Positions 32,087-45,840 of a stretch of DNA of 64,000 nt are shown in pieces. How positions within the stretch are numbered: position 1 is the stretch's first letter; the number at the start of each line of letters is the position of its first letter. Under the pieces are notes generated by a model. That model saw only the letters and a list, made by a program, of their open reading frames with translations. It had not been told where the DNA came from and made no database searches. Origin of the DNA: Zarea fungicola (taxonomy: Eukaryota; Ascomycota; Sordariomycetes; Hypocreales; Cordycipitaceae). The position numbers and the translations under genes are program-made. The stretch covers positions 158,803 to 222,802 of the forward strand of contig FWCC01000161.1 in NCBI GenBank assembly GCA_900169235.1, in the 5' to 3' direction.

Positions 32087-35000
32087 ACAAATGTATATAT
32101 TGTGTATGCTTTCGTGGCTTTCGACCCCAAGCTGCGATCATGCCTTGACTGGACGGGACTGCACCCAACCACCAAGAGCAGAAAATACGTCCACAATTAC
32201 AAACAGTCTTTTTCCAATTAACAAGACAAGGATAATTGATGACTTTGTTTCCCTTGTTTATTTATCTCCTGTGGCTATCTCGGAGGGGATGGGTGTTTGA
32301 GAGCGGTCCGTTTTGGTGGCAGCTGGGAAGAGGAACAGCTTTGGGGTTTTTATACTCCGTTTCGAATGACTATATACCATTTCTTTTAATATATTGATTT
32401 ATTTCACAAAAGCCTTCTATTCTATTCTCTCTTTTTGTCATGCCGTAGAATTACGCGCGAAACAAAAGAATCACACTCCAACTATAGTTTCACATATTCA
32501 TCAGGCATGCGTATTCACAACGGCCGGCCGTTTAGTTGCATGACATCTCTCGGCCGCAGAATTTCACCCTAGGCGTTACCCATTCCCGCAAATTAACTAT
32601 TTTTAATATAGAAATTTGAGCTTCGTTTAAATGAGCCAAGCTGCCATCCACCGACGAAGGATGGCGCATGCATAAGGGACTGAGTTGAAGGATTAAAACT
32701 GGCGCAGTGGGTTGTCAGCTCTGCATACGCCACAGTGCGTACGTGCATGCTTGCGCACGGGAACAGGCCAGAATAAGGAGAAGAAAAACCTACAAAGCAC
32801 AAATACTTGTATTTCTAATATGAGTTTTTGCTGGCAAGTACATGTACTTTTTAATTTGTATAAAAGTAGAGCATGTGATGGCCAGACAATATCTATCGAC
32901 CCAGCCCTTGATGCACACCGGCGGAGCAATGGATTATTTAAAATGGAACTTCTTGCAGATGTTGCACAAAATGCATCCTACAAAAGCCCACCTATGCCAC
33001 GTATATCATGCATGCAGTCAGTATGCATGTTCGGGCTGATTGCATCCGCTTGATGGAGACTTGCGGGAGTGTGTTTTGCTGATTGGGTTGTTGTGATCCT
33101 TTTGCCTCGTTTTGGCTGCCATTTTGCACAGGAGGGTGATGGGAGGGGGGCCCCAGTTAGTGAGTTATGTGTGCTTGGCTTTCTTCTTTTCACGTTTTCA
33201 TAACTGGAAAAGTATGAGACTCCAGAAAATCCGTGCAAGACTCTGGTTGGTTCTCCGTGCTGACCGCCATAGTACTCGACTACGAGCGAGGACTCTAGGA
33301 TAAAGCACGACAAGGGAAGTGTCTGGCGAGGAAAACAAGCTAGAAGCCATGAGACATGATAGTCCATGTGACGTTGCAGAGTAGCTGCAAAACTTTATCC
33401 GCTGAATCATTGGAGCCTGACTTGTAAATACAAAGGTATTGTCTGCATCTGGTTAAGGACTGTCTAGCCCGTATCAAACTATCATCACTAAGCATCCGAC
33501 CATACCATTCATTTCTAAATAGATCATCTAGTATAATATTTAATCCATACATATTATACAGTATTCATCTTTTCATGCAGGCTCTTTTATGGCAAGTCCG
33601 GTGATGAATATTCGGCTTTTCGTGGCAGGTGCCCGAGGCGGGGCATCGCGCTGACTCTCAGCTGCATCGTTGACAAATACCTCCTCTAAACGCCAGAGCT
33701 TTACATTAATTTATCGTACTCGTGATTATTTACCAATTGAAGGAGGATCAAATAGGGCATGCAGCCTCTTCCATGCTTCAAGCCATGGCGCAGTCCCAAA
33801 ACCAGATTCTATATGCGCCGTTGCAAAAAGCCTCCGAGCGGCTACACTCCGTCTTCCTCTTCGACACAACCATCACGGTCGACGACAGGCTGGCAAGAAC
33901 CTCTCACATCCATACTAACGCAACAAACCAATTAGAATCTACAGTCCGTACCGCGGACACTTGGACGGCCCAAAGCGGGCAGCCATCCATTTCGCGCCGT
34001 ATGGAGCGGCAGCGTGACAACAGGCTAGGTAGATGTAGTGGTTGTGTACTCTCATCCAGCCACACACCGAATATTAGGCTTCTAGAGCTGGGACTGTGTA
34101 GTCGGGTGCCGGCCAAGGCCATCCGACATTGTCTGGAGGGCAATTGCAAGAGGGGGACTGTTCAGGTTGTGAACCTGACAGAGACTTGGCATTGATATAG
34201 TGGGAAGATTGAAGGAGCTTGTGAGAGCTGCTCTGCTCCAGAGAGTGTACAACGTACAACTTACGAAACCACCTGCTATGCCAATTCCTGAATTGTCTAT
34301 GCTGACAACGCATTATGGTCTGTCATGTCCTGACGTACATTGTTAACTGACGGCTGCACACAGCACAAAGAGATGCAACTCTACCAAATCAGTAGATGCA
34401 CTGGATTTGGCCGTAGCGTTGATAATACAGCTGTGATACGCAACATGCTGTTGAAGCAATAAAAAAGCAGCTGCTCACTGAACTGCCGCCAGAGTCTTGC
34501 TAAACCGCCGTGGCGCTCTTGTCGACTTGTGACGGTGCCTACTAGCATACTAGCCTTGATACGTGTTCGGGTATGAATGGGGTGCCTGCGAGATAAAATT
34601 AGTCCAGACACCGCCGCCATTTGCGCGAATTTAAGGACTGGAGGGGAAAACTAAAGGCCATAGTAGCGTGTTGTGCTACGTGAATAGCGTCAATCAAGCA
34701 GCCACCAGAGGGTCGCTCCCCTAGCTATGGAGGCCGAGTCGTGGTCTACTTTAACGTTGAAAGGCTGCAAATGTGTAACATATCATCTGCATTTACAAGC
34801 CGTGGTTGTAGCCGAATGCAGTAATAGCCGCAGGGTCGTGCTTACAGGGTTGTCAATCAAGTTCAAAGAAGGCGCCTCTCGATGTCGACCATCAGGTAGC
34901 GTGCCGCCCAATTCACATCATGGCGCTAAAAGACATGAGAAAGAAGAAAAAAAAGAAAGGGAAAAAGCAGATGTAGAAGAGGCTGATCACAACTCATACC

Positions 35001-38000
35001 AGAAAGCCAATGCCCGAACTTTGGTAACAGGCGGTGTCAAAGGAAAAAAGCAAAGCCTGGAGAGAGTAAAAAATCAAGCCACATGAGAGCTGAAGGAATC
35101 GGGCCCCTTGCCAGGAGCTGCTATTGGTCCCGACAGTACGGTTCGCAGTAGAGCAGCAACGTGCGGGAAGCCAGTTGGCTACGGACTGGGGGGTGTAAGA
35201 AGCCCCAGAGACGCCACAGAGCCTTGTCCCCAAAAGCTCTATGCTGCCCGAAACGCCACCCTGAGAGCGCGGCCGCGCGCGAAGAAGCATGTGAGAGACA
35301 ATGGGCCCTGAAACTTGAAACTAGAGAGACCCTGCAGCCCAATATGGAGTGTTTCTAGTGTAGTAGGGTTGCGCTGGAAGCTCAAGCTGGGGGGAATTGT
35401 TTAGCAAGGTTGTTTGAAGCATGCGAAACAGCTTATCGTGCAGTGCAATAGCGCTTGGACGGGGACCGGAGGTGTTGGGCAGAAACAGATGGCATTGCAT
35501 CAGGCTGCAAACATGGGCAAAGCTACTGAATTGTGCGACGAAGGTTCAAGCGCGGCTCCAGGAAATTGAGGATGAGTGGCTGGTGTGTAAGCCGTTCATG
35601 GATATCCAACAGTAGAGACTGCGCGACCGAGTAACGCAAACGCTGGTGTGCTCCATATCGAAGCTAGTATTGCGGCCTGGCGGCTGATGATACATGAGCT
35701 TTGGCCATGTTGATTTGACAATGAACGAACGGAAACCAGAGGATGGTGGTGAAGCCGGCGGCTTGGATGTCGTGGCACGGAGATTGGCAGAGTTGGGGCC
35801 AATGGATTGGCAGCGACATGCCGCCGAATTAATGTCGTCAGCGCTGTGGGAACAGCCAGGCCGGCGGGCCGTTGCTAGAGTGGGTTGGTTACGGGACGGA
35901 GGGAAGAAGAATTAAAATCAAGAATAAGAATAGGAGGGGTGGAACCGGAAGGAATTTGAGGGCGGCTGGCTGCATGCGAGTAGTTGTGAATAAGTGAAGC
36001 ACGGCAAGAGTTGAAAGTCGTGATGGAAGACGTGGAGTGGACTGTTTGTCTGTCACTGTTGGCAAGGAAGGAGCCAAGGGTATAACTGCCCAAGTAACTC
36101 TGCCGGGTTGAGGGCGTCAATTGTACAAGGCACTTAATGTACATAGTAGACGATAATTTATAATTTATTTCCTTTTATATTCTCTTCACAATGCTTATAC
36201 ATAATTCATTTACTTATTCTGTACATCTTAGGCAAGCCTCCTCTCCACTTCCTTCGCCGACTTGAACGCAGCAAACCGGGGATCCAAGACTGGCCTGCAT
36301 CGCCAACCCCGTCCCGAACGCACCGGCGCCGTTGTTAGCTTTGCCTTGGCAGCCTGTGTGCAGTGGTCCGCCGGATTGCCTGGTATAATAAAAGCGAGCC
36401 GGGGCATTAACTACCTAGTACGTGGTTAGTGGCCGCCGGTCAGAAGGGCGGCTTCTATGACTACAAAGGCAGCTGGGCAGCTGGGCAGCAGCCGTGTGGT
36501 TGAACTAGTTTTGTGTTAAAAATCGCCAAGACGAACCGCTGAGGCTTTTGGATGAGTGATGGACTGTGGTCACGCTGGCAACGCCCGTCAACAAGTCCAA
36601 GAAAGCTTAAAAGTTGGGCTCTGCTAAGCTGGAGGAGACTGGGAACCAAGGACAGTAGGGGGAGCGTTCTGACGAGGCATCCCCGGCGAAAAGCCAGCTA
36701 CCAATGGCAGACCGCAGACGAGAAAACTAGATGGCGACAGGGGTCAACTGTCGAATCATGGCTGCCGAAAGGGACAAAAGAAGCTTTGGGCGCGTAGAAT
36801 CAAGCTAGCGGAAGGACAGGGGAGACAACAGCAAGATGGCAATATGGCCCAAGGTATGGAAGCTGTTTGGCCCCGCTGGGAGGAAGCATTCACTGGCTGT
36901 CGGCTGTCGACGAGGCGCCGAGTTGAAGAGGCCCCACCGCCAGCTATAGCAAAATGTACAGCCAGCACAGGCACGGGCACAGGCTCAGGCACAGGACTCC
37001 AGGCAGTCGAGGTCTTCAAGTTACAGAACAGTTACAGCGGCGATACGCACATGTTGCCTTGGGACTTATAGCACTGGAAGCCGTCACGGCCAACCCTACG
37101 TACAGCGGCGCCATCGCTGCTATTAGCACAACCTCACATCAGCGCCCCGTCAAGTCCATAGCCCTCGTAAGTTTCTTAAACTCAAATCCTTGTTCCCGCG
37201 GACCTCTCTCCTGAATCCGTCTGGCTCTAGCTTGAGCCCCGATATCCAGAGGCTGGCTGGAAGCAAACATTTCGGCTTCCATTTAGGTCTTTGTTCGGTA
37301 CCTACCTACTTGGACAGAGTAGGTTTACCTTGGCCGCCTTTGACCCCTCCTTGCGAAATTGTCACCTCGCTTGCAAACCATTTTTTAACTGGGTTTGGCG
37401 CCAGAAAGGGCATCAGTTGAAACGCCTTTTTGAGAATGAGTGGTAGACAGGTGCTGTTCACCCCCAGGCTTGCAGCAACACCGACCACTACGACACCAAT
37501 ACAGTAACCCACTCAACGGACGGACGGTGTGCACAGTTCAGCAGGGTCTGCGATCTCCTGCAGTGAACCTTGTGCAGATGCAGGTAGATGGCAGGCAGGC
37601 AGGCCTATTGAACCACTAACTTAGCTACCCGGCCGCTGCAACAGTCCGCTAGCAGCCCCCCAACAGTCCACTGTAGCAGGCGCTCTTCCACCACAACACC
37701 ACAATACCACAACACCACCCCTTTGACCCCTCGCCTCCTTCCTCATCCCCCCCCCTCCTCCAGCGCCTCACACCTCATCCTCATCCACGACACCCCCCCC
37801 TTCTCGTTAACCTTGTGCTCCCCACCATCCCATCCTCAAATCCCAGTCTGCCACACACTCCCTCACCCTCTCTGGGGTCTTATTCGTGCCGCCAAATATA
37901 CATAATCGCCAAACCTGCCGCCTCTCTTCCACACGCACGTCTTCTCTTCTTCTTCTCCAAGGCCGACCTCGACCGTCTTGCTCTCTCTGCTCGCCGCCAG

Positions 38001-38195
38001 CCGCCTTCACTCTTTTGAAATCGCAACTCTCTCGCCAAGCTCACCACCATACGCCAGTTCTTCCTTGCTTGTCCCGTCGTGTTGCACAGCCTCTCTCAAA
38101 ATACCGCTGCTGCTTATCCGCAGATTCATCAGAGTTTACTTGCCAAATCTCTACTCCTGCCACCCCTGGCCACTCCAACAAAATTTCCTCTCAAG
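32087..38195. other. 6.1 kb gene-poor stretch with one doubtful short ORF
   Basis: No supported gene. One frame at 33785-34195 (136 codons, MAQSQNQILYAPLQKASERL) looks coding for its first 35 residues, and tactaac plus a ttag acceptor at about 33916-33934 hint at a small intron with a GC donor. The continuation has no motif, and the call is weak. From 37591 to 38195 there is no ATG on this strand and the sequence is strongly C/T-rich: this is the long leader and promoter of the gene at 38196. The rest (34200-37500) shows nothing I can name. Confidence 0.35.
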
Positions 38196-38969
38196 ATGCC
38201 CGGTCCTAAACCCAAGCTCGAGAAGCTCGCCACTCCTGTCACGAGCAACTTCCCTTCGGCGGTCACCTCCGCTATCACATCTGCAAATACCGGTACTCCT
38301 CTGTCCGCGTTTCCGCCACTATTCAAGGCAGATCCCGATTTTATCAAGACGCCCATTAGCCCCCCGTTGGCTTACACCGACTTCTTGTCAAAGGCCATGT
38401 CCCTCAACTCTTCTGCAGTGGTCTCTGGTGAACTAGCTCCGGAATCACCTCGCGACTCTGACTCTCCAGTGGCGACCGACTCGAGCGACAAGGCAGATAG
38501 CCCCAAGGACGAGCAACCTTCACCTGCCACCTCGACTTCCAGCAGCAAGCCCTCGCCCCCAACATCAGCCACGGCCTCGGCTTCCGAGAAGGCCGCTGCA
38601 TTGGAGAGAGCACTGGCTTCTGCGTCGGCTTCCCATGTACCCCCGAGTCCCTATGCCAAAGTTCCCATGTCTGCACCTCTCATGGGGCCGACCTCATTTC
38701 CCAGCTTCAAGCTGCCGCCCAGTCCAGCAGTATCTAATCTCGAGTCACCCATGAGCGCTGTTGGCGCGTTACGCTCGCCCTATAGCGGCAGATCTGTCCG
38801 CTCCGTCTTTGATTGGGACGCGGCGCTCAAAGCTCACTATGCTGAGCAGAAACGCTCCAAGGCGTCTCGCACGAGCGTCCGTCACATTCGCGAAGTGGTA
38901 ACGAGAACAGTGACATATACGCCGCGCATGGAGCCAGCACCCCGAGGCAAGCGACGCAAGCTTGACTAA
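38196..38969 (+). CDS. Ser/Pro-rich conserved fungal protein, probably nuclear
   Basis: Single exon, 257 aa, no named domain recognised. The start MPGPKPKLEKLATPVTS and the end (FDWDAALKAHYAEQKRSKAS, then TRTVTYTPRMEP and GKRRKLD) look conserved-type and well ordered, while residues 80-200 are a disordered Ser/Pro/Ala stretch with many SP and TP sites (SPPLAYTDF, SPYAKVP, SPYSG). The terminal KRRK is a likely nuclear localisation signal. The SP/TP density suggests phosphorylation by proline-directed kinases, which is an inference. The leader is about 600 nt, pyrimidine-rich and free of ATG, as in efficiently translated fungal genes. The ATG at 38196 is the first one after that leader. Confidence 0.75.
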   Translation: MPGPKPKLEKLATPVTSNFPSAVTSAITSANTGTPLSAFPPLFKADPDFIKTPISPPLAYTDFLSKAMSLNSSAVVSGELAPESPRDSDSPVATDSSDKADSPKDEQPSPATSTSSSKPSPPTSATASASEKAAALERALASASASHVPPSPYAKVPMSAPLMGPTSFPSFKLPPSPAVSNLESPMSAVGALRSPYSGRSVRSVFDWDAALKAHYAEQKRSKASRTSVRHIREVVTRTVTYTPRMEPAPRGKRRKLD

Positions 38970-40278
38970 TATTACTCTTTTAACCGTCTTGTACTCGACT
39001 GGCTCGAGACTACGGATCTTTTCTTTTTATCTATTTAAAAATTTCAACGACGTCATGACATGCACTGTTACTGCCTGGCCAGCTAGTGTGCGCGAATACC
39101 AATCGATTTCTTTCCCCTTTGGATTGCATATGAGCAGATCTCTTTTGGCACCAGAGTTGTTTTTCTCATTACTTTTTTTTTCACTCCTTCGCTTCTATAT
39201 CATGTTTAGATGAATCACTTTATACTTCCTGTTGGAGTTCACGGGCAGCACAAAAAACACAACCGGATGGATGGTTTGGTGCGTATGCGCCAGCCACGAC
39301 ATGACGCAACTGTTTTTTTTTTTTGCGAGAGGGATTCGGCGCCAGGTTTTCTCGACAGACCAGGCCCTGCAAAACCTCTGCAGAGGCTATTTGCAATCTG
39401 TCGAATTTTCATTTTCATTTGATTTTTTTTTATTCTCATGGTCTGTTTTAGGGACCGTGTGTGTGGTCAAATGTATTGCTGATGAATGGGATATGGTGTG
39501 GTGTGGTGTGTATGGTGGTGTGTGGTGGTGCGTAGGAGGCTGTTAGTGGGCTTGGATAGATGCTAGCTATACTACAGAAACTCAATCACAAACAATATTC
39601 TGTACATGTTGCACGTATGCCCGTGTGTGAATTTTTGTCACAATTTAACGTATATATGATTCAAAGTCGTGTGATTTACCTGAATAGTTACTGAAAAATG
39701 TCTCAGCCACCGGCAATGTATGGTAAGTGACGGCATCTTCCTTGGCCCTGCGTCTGTCCACTGTCCAAGTGCCGTGCCCATGACGAACCAAGCCACCACA
39801 ACAGGTATACCAAGGCAGCATGCGGGGGCCAAATGGACACACACACACACAGGTGTACATAAGAGGGCCTGGAACGGGGGGAGGGCAGTGGTATCTATGA
39901 AAATGGCATGTTTCTGGACATAAAATCTCTCTCCCGAGCGGGCGTCGGAACTTGCATATTCACGACATGAGGCTGTGCGTTCCCTTGTCCCCCTCCCCTG
40001 CCCCCTTCCGCGCGGCGGATTACCTCCCCGGAGTCATTTGCACATATGTGACGTCGTATGTTAAAGAATATTTTCTTCTCAATATTGTTCAAATAATCAG
40101 TAATCATAATCATAACGAAACTAGGTGGCCTTTTCCCGCCTATACACCCTTCAGAGAGTCGATAGAGCACTTGGGCGTAAAAGAGAAGGCTGTTCAGCCT
40201 CGGGGCAGTGCTGCATGAAAAAAAAAAAACCAAGCCTCTGCAGCTTGAACATAAATAAACATGGATGGCTGTTTTTGG

Positions 40279-40324
<46 letters not shown>

Positions 40325-43228
40325 GTCGTTGCTGGTGCTGTTGTTGTAGTCACCCTCCAGCCTGGACCCGTGTAGTCAACGGTTGAGGCTAGCTTGCTCC
40401 CTGACAGTGAACGGGCTGTTGAAGCATGTGTACGCTTTCTTACGCAATTACTGTAATCGTGGAACAAATAACAACATATCTTTTTTCTTTTCCCTTTCTC
40501 CATCAGATTGGTTGGGAGTGTGCATACGCGTGCCGAACAAATCATGGGATAGAGGACCGGGGTGGCTGAGGATTTGTTTTTGTGGCTTGAACAGGCAGGA
40601 CACCCCCCGGCCAATTACTACACTTTTGTGCTATTTACACTTTTTTTTATTTTATTTTTAAATAAATAAATAAATTATTTTACATCTAAAAAAAATCGTG
40701 ATGTGATGTGGTGGGGAATTACTATGACAATTTGCACAGACACTGAAAAAGAAAACGAGAGGTTTCATATACATACAGACCATATATAGTTATGCTTTTC
40801 GCATCCCAAGTGAGCACCAAGTAAGCAAGACACAGTGACGGAAACTCTGAGAAGAAAACAGGCTTTCAAAAGAAGAAAGAATGCAAATAATAAAAAACCC
40901 CAAATTTCGTTTATTACTGTTACAGATGTCTCCCTCGTATTAAGAAACCCAAGCAGCTGCCTGCTTGGCGCTATGCAGATGGACGGGGATGGTCCGCAGA
41001 TATCCGGGCAAAAGACTTGGCGGTCCGACGGCGATTTGATTTCTTTTCATTCTCTTGCATATATAACTAGTACATTCTTTATGCGCCGTTTTTGTTCCTT
41101 GATATATATATATTTTAAAAGCAATATGATGTCACGCTGACAGCCTCTTCTGCCCGAGGCACACACACTTATACAAATCAGCCTCCCGCCATCCCTCCTT
41201 CTCGTGTCATCAGCGGCTCATCTCCGTTCCCATGGGGGCCGGCGGCCGCTGAAATAGGCCTCCCCGGAGACGGGTAGAATCGAAGATGATGTTTCCCGGT
41301 TTCACACACACACACACGCACATGCACACTCGATTTGTGCTTCTGGCCTTCGTTTAATAGAATGGTCTACATGTATGACATACATGTATAGATCAAAGGC
41401 GTATCGCTGTGGCAGAGAGTATGTAGCGTTTTGATCACCCTCTTGTGATATGGAACTACTGGATGAGAGGAACAGCTTAACTTGAACAAAATCACACGTA
41501 CCGTCCAATTTGGGATTAGACCCGGCAGTTGCCAAAAAGCCTTTAATACATATTGAACTTTTTCTGCACTATTATAGTTCCCCCCTGCTGCGGGGGGAGG
41601 GAGGGATTTCATGAGCGATGCAACGGGTAGTCCCTTGACCACCGTGTATTTAGGTGCATTTTTTTTTATACGAAAATCTGATCATCGCCCTGACCTCTTC
41701 GCCTCCGTCTCTTTGAACTTGTGTTATGTATCACGCCCCCCTGTAGAAGCTAGCACGCATAACAAAAGGAACAGCAGACTTTTCCATAAACATCTGTCGA
41801 GGTTGTGCCAAGTATCATCTCCCATCTATGAATTGGACCACTCAGTAACGGCCTCTAAGCGCCGGTTCAGAACTAGGCTTGATTGGCCAGTTGCCTCACT
41901 TGACAACCCCCTTGCACATCCCAGCCCCAAGCTCCAGCCAGCCTCAGCCTCGTGATTGGCAGTCTTTTAAGCGCCCGGGTTGGGGGTGGATCCCGAAACA
42001 CCTAAAACCACATACAAGGGTGTGGCTGTGGGTGTGTGTGGGGATATTGTCCATTTTGTCTCAAGCCTCGTTCCCAGAACTTGGGGCGAGACAAGAGACA
42101 GTGGCATACATGGGTAGGCAAGGATTATAATGTGCTGTACGAGCTCTCTGAGCTAGACCAGGGTTGCGAGTATTAGTTTTGTTTCATTGTCTTTTCTCTT
42201 TTAGGAGGCCCATCTCACCCATTGTGCTGGGACGGGAGACGGGCGACTTCCGAACCAAACAAAACCATTTGAATGACATGGATCTTGGTTATCTTCTCCT
42301 TCACCGACATAGATTTGCCATTGCGACCTTGAGGGGAGAAAATGAACAAGAGAAAATACACCCGTGTGAAGGAACCCACCTCACTTTTCATCATTGCAGC
42401 GTTATACATTTATAATAGTATTAATACTTTAATTTTTCCACTTCGTCTCTGGCTTATCCCAAGGCCCTGCATACACATTGCATTAGCCCATTAGCTAGCT
42501 GCCGTGCGTGCATGATGCGCACGGCAGACAGTCCTTCCCTGAGTGTCTCTCGCTCAATTGATTGGCACAGAGCTCCATGCTGTTCAGATTGCTTTCGGCA
42601 AGAGCATCAGTGCAACCCACGATATAGATACTCACAAGGTAGCATGCCGGCCGTCAAACGCATTGCTCACCTGTCGGATGTACGCCAGCACGGCCGGGGG
42701 GTGCTCACCACTCGTGCCGTTCTAGCTTCAGCTCCTCGAACTATCGAGTTTTACAAGAGGGATTTTTTTTGCCCTTGTCTTTCTCGAGCCATCTAAGCTA
42801 GCGTCCTGCCTTTATCAGTGCCATTTGAAAACTCCACTACCAATGCGCCGTGAACAAACGAGAGGCGAGGCGGACTGTACACCACCGCCCGCCCGGATCC
42901 AGAATGCACTTTCTCTTCTGGTGCAGTTGCCTTTGGGGGTCATGTGCTCAGTTTCGTCGTACTTTTTCAGTCTTACCGTGCACGACACCTTTGGCTACTG
43001 CAAGAGGTGTACGCCACCAAGAGCACATGCTGCCATGATGAGATGAATGCACTTTTGCTTCGCTGCACACCACAGTCCCCCAGCCGTTTCGGGCTGTAGA
43101 ACCCAGGAAATTCCAGTTGCCGTCCCTCAGCTCCAGATACTGCCAGGTAGAGTCCACGAAACAGTGAGAGGGCCATGGACTCCTCGATCGTGTGATTATT
43201 GTCTTGTATGTTAAGTAGCGATCATCAA
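38970..43228. other. 4.3 kb gene-poor stretch
   Basis: No supported gene. It holds simple repeats: G/T-rich tggtgtggtg at 39490-39540, short CA runs at 39838-39850 and 41304-41316, and a TTA microsatellite at 40280-40324. The CT-rich stretch just after 38970 is the 3' UTR of the preceding gene. Confidence 0.4.
40280..40324. repeat. (TTA/ATT)n microsatellite
   Basis: About 15 uninterrupted copies of a trinucleotide. It creates a spurious poly-isoleucine/poly-leucine reading frame on both strands. Confidence 0.95.
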
Positions 43229-45840
43229 TCAGCCCACTTCTCGCACTTCATTAGCCACGGCATTGCACAAAGCCACCTTGACCCCGGCTGCCGTTAGCAC
43301 ATGGATCCAGACTCTCTGCGTCTCGCTCAAGCGGTCATTCTCGCTCTTGACCTCCACAAACATCACCTCGCCCTTGTGTTCCTTTTCTCCTCCGCCTCCT
43401 CCATCGTCCGCGTCTTCGTCCGACCTAGCAGCAGCCCGCCACAGGATCAGGTCTGGTATCCCGCCACCACGTTGCCTGTACTCTTGCGCCATGACTTTGC
43501 AAATGGCCGCAAGCGCGTCCCCTTCAAAGCACCGCACCAGCTCAAGCAAGTCATCAATCTCGTAGTCCCAATTCAGCCCCACGACGTTGGTCCGGCGCAC
43601 ATGCTCCCGCTCCCATACCGATCGCACAAGCTGCTCCGCGCCGCCATTCTCAATCTCCACGAGCCGGTGGTTAATCTCGGACGCCCTCGTGGGGAAGAAG
43701 ACGTCTGTGTGTAAGTCGAGAGGGCAAGTTTGATACGCCGTCTGGAAGACGTTTGGAATGTAGAGGAATAGTACATCGTAAAAGAGATACGCAAACAGCG
43801 TCCGTACGATGCGTCCCTCGGAGTGGTAGCCCTTCCACCCTTCTGCGCGAAAGTAGCTCAGGCACATGTCTTCGACGCTGCATTCGCCCTTGGAATCCAG
43901 CTCGTCCAGCCAAATCGTCTTGGTAGCCACGCCGGCATTCCCTGGTTTAGGTGTTGTCTCGCGCTTCAACTGAATGCCGTACACTGTGATTTCCAGCGGC
44001 TTTGCGAGCTTGACGTGGCCAAAATCGTGCTGGAGCCTTCGCGGGATGCGTAGCTTCTTCTCCAGCTTGACGAGCCGCTTCTGCAAGCCAAAATGAAAGG
44101 TCAAATGGCAATCAGGGTCTTGGAGCGCCATCTCGCACGTGGCGGCCGCCTTCTTATTCCATTCCTTTTTGCGACGTTCCAGTTCAGCTGCAATACACGG
44201 CTCCCCCAGTTTGGCCATGTAGTTCTCTTCGAGTAACGCCTTGCGCTGATACCAGTCGCCTCGACGGGCTAGATGAAACATTCTTTGGTCGAGCAGCTGC
44301 GTCACCAGCTCATGCTCCCGTTCGTAGTATTTAAACTTGCCCATGGCATAGCCTGCCTTGGCGAGAATCCGAGTGTAGGCATGGCCAGGGTTGAAACGTC
44401 GCAAGTACGCTCCCTCGCCATACTCATACACCGTCTTCTCCTTTTCCTTCTCTTCCGCCAGCAGCCGCTTCCAGCGAGGGAAGACGACGTCAAAGATGCC
44501 CAGGATTCGTTGACAGCCCTTGTCAAGGACCGCACCGCTACCCTCCAAGCACATATCCACCTCTGCTTCCAGCCGAATGGCGGCCTCAAACTCGAGGAGG
44601 TGTTTCCGAGACCCGAAGATGGTGCTCGTGCGGCAGACAATGTATTCCGGAAAGTTCCTACGTGCAATCTTGGCGAGGATGATTGTGGTCAGGGACTTTT
44701 CAGTCCACTCCGTAGAGCGATAGAAAACCAGATGCACGCGCTCAAACAGCTTGAAGACGGCAGACGACAAACGAATGCATGGCCCAAGAATCTCCCTCAC
44801 TTTGGAAAGAAACATATTCTTTGGTGCGGAGTCTTCTCGTGCCAGATTGCCCTTTGAGAGACTTGAATCATCAGACTCAGTTGAGTCGCGACTGTTTTGG
44901 CGGCTAAGACCCATCTCCATAAGACCAGTCTGCTTGCGGCTCATCTGCGACAGACTACGTATAAGCTCTGGCTTGGTTCGACCTTGCATTTTGGTGTCTT
45001 TAGCCAAGGCCTTCAATTCATCCAGGTATAGCAAAGACGCCGCCTCGTTCATGTCTGTAAGTTGATCCCTCGAGGAGTCGGCAAAGGTGAAGGTGGCGTT
45101 CAGTCTCTCATCTTCGATTTCGATTCCGTCCACGTCACAGAGGACATCGTGTGATGCGTAGCTGGGAATTGACCTGACTTGCTGCAGATTGGTAATCGGC
45201 ACTTCGAGGTCTGCAATGTCATTGTAGTAGCCAAGGCGAGAGGATCGATGCCATGCGGCAGTCTTTCGCAGAAAGAGTCGAACATATCTGCTCCTTTGTC
45301 AGTATCAATGCAACTGCGCAATTTTTTCAGGGCTTTTTACAAGTACTGCGATTCATAATCCAGAGCCTTCCATTGATTGAATACATCAAGCTCCCTGTCA
45401 TCAAATAGCTTCGTTTCCTCCTCCAGTACCGTATCCAAGGCAAGGTTGAAGGCATCCACATATATGGAGCTTCTTCCCTTTATCCATAACGGCTTCAATT
45501 TTTCTGAAGGCTCATCCTTCACACTTGCTTGCGACGATTTGTATTCCTCATATGCTTCGAGAGCAGCCTCGTCTGCCTGTGTTGGAGGCAGAGCATTCTC
45601 AACGTCTGTTACTCTGTGTTTCTGATCGCGCCCATTCTCCGATAACCAGCTCCCGTCATGATACACTTTATTTTCGTCATCTTCAATGATAGATTGCTCT
45701 GAGTCTTCAGAATTGACAGCAGCACTTTGCTCCCGTTTCAGGCGCTTCATAGGGGGTCTGTCTGTCTCATCGTCCGCGGGATCATTTTGTGACGCATCAG
45801 AGCCTGCGCGTGATGGCCATTTCTTCACAAATGCATCCAT
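43229..45840 (-). CDS. FAN1: FAN1-type structure-specific nuclease with VRR-NUC domain
   Basis: Two exons on the minus strand (45840-45341 and 45287-43229) give 852 aa. The first exon is acidic and disordered (MDAFVKKWPSRAG) and ends in QWKALDYESQYL. The intron restores L-YVRLFLRKTAAWH, a FAN1 landmark. A SAP-like segment follows (LDELKALAKDTKMQGRTKPE). The C-terminal VRR-NUC domain has GGGIPDLILW near residue 775 and FVEVKSENDRLSE near residue 812, containing the Asp and the ExK catalytic residues. FAN1 cleaves 5' flaps and helps repair interstrand crosslinks. No N-terminal UBZ zinc finger is seen, unlike vertebrate FAN1; fungal members commonly lack it. It is divergent from SDC1 with a 265-nt shared promoter. 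Confidence 0.93.

Noticed and set aside
39895..40614. 239-codon minus-strand frame with a poly-Ile run
   Set aside because: The poly-Ile is the trinucleotide microsatellite; flanks show no protein character.
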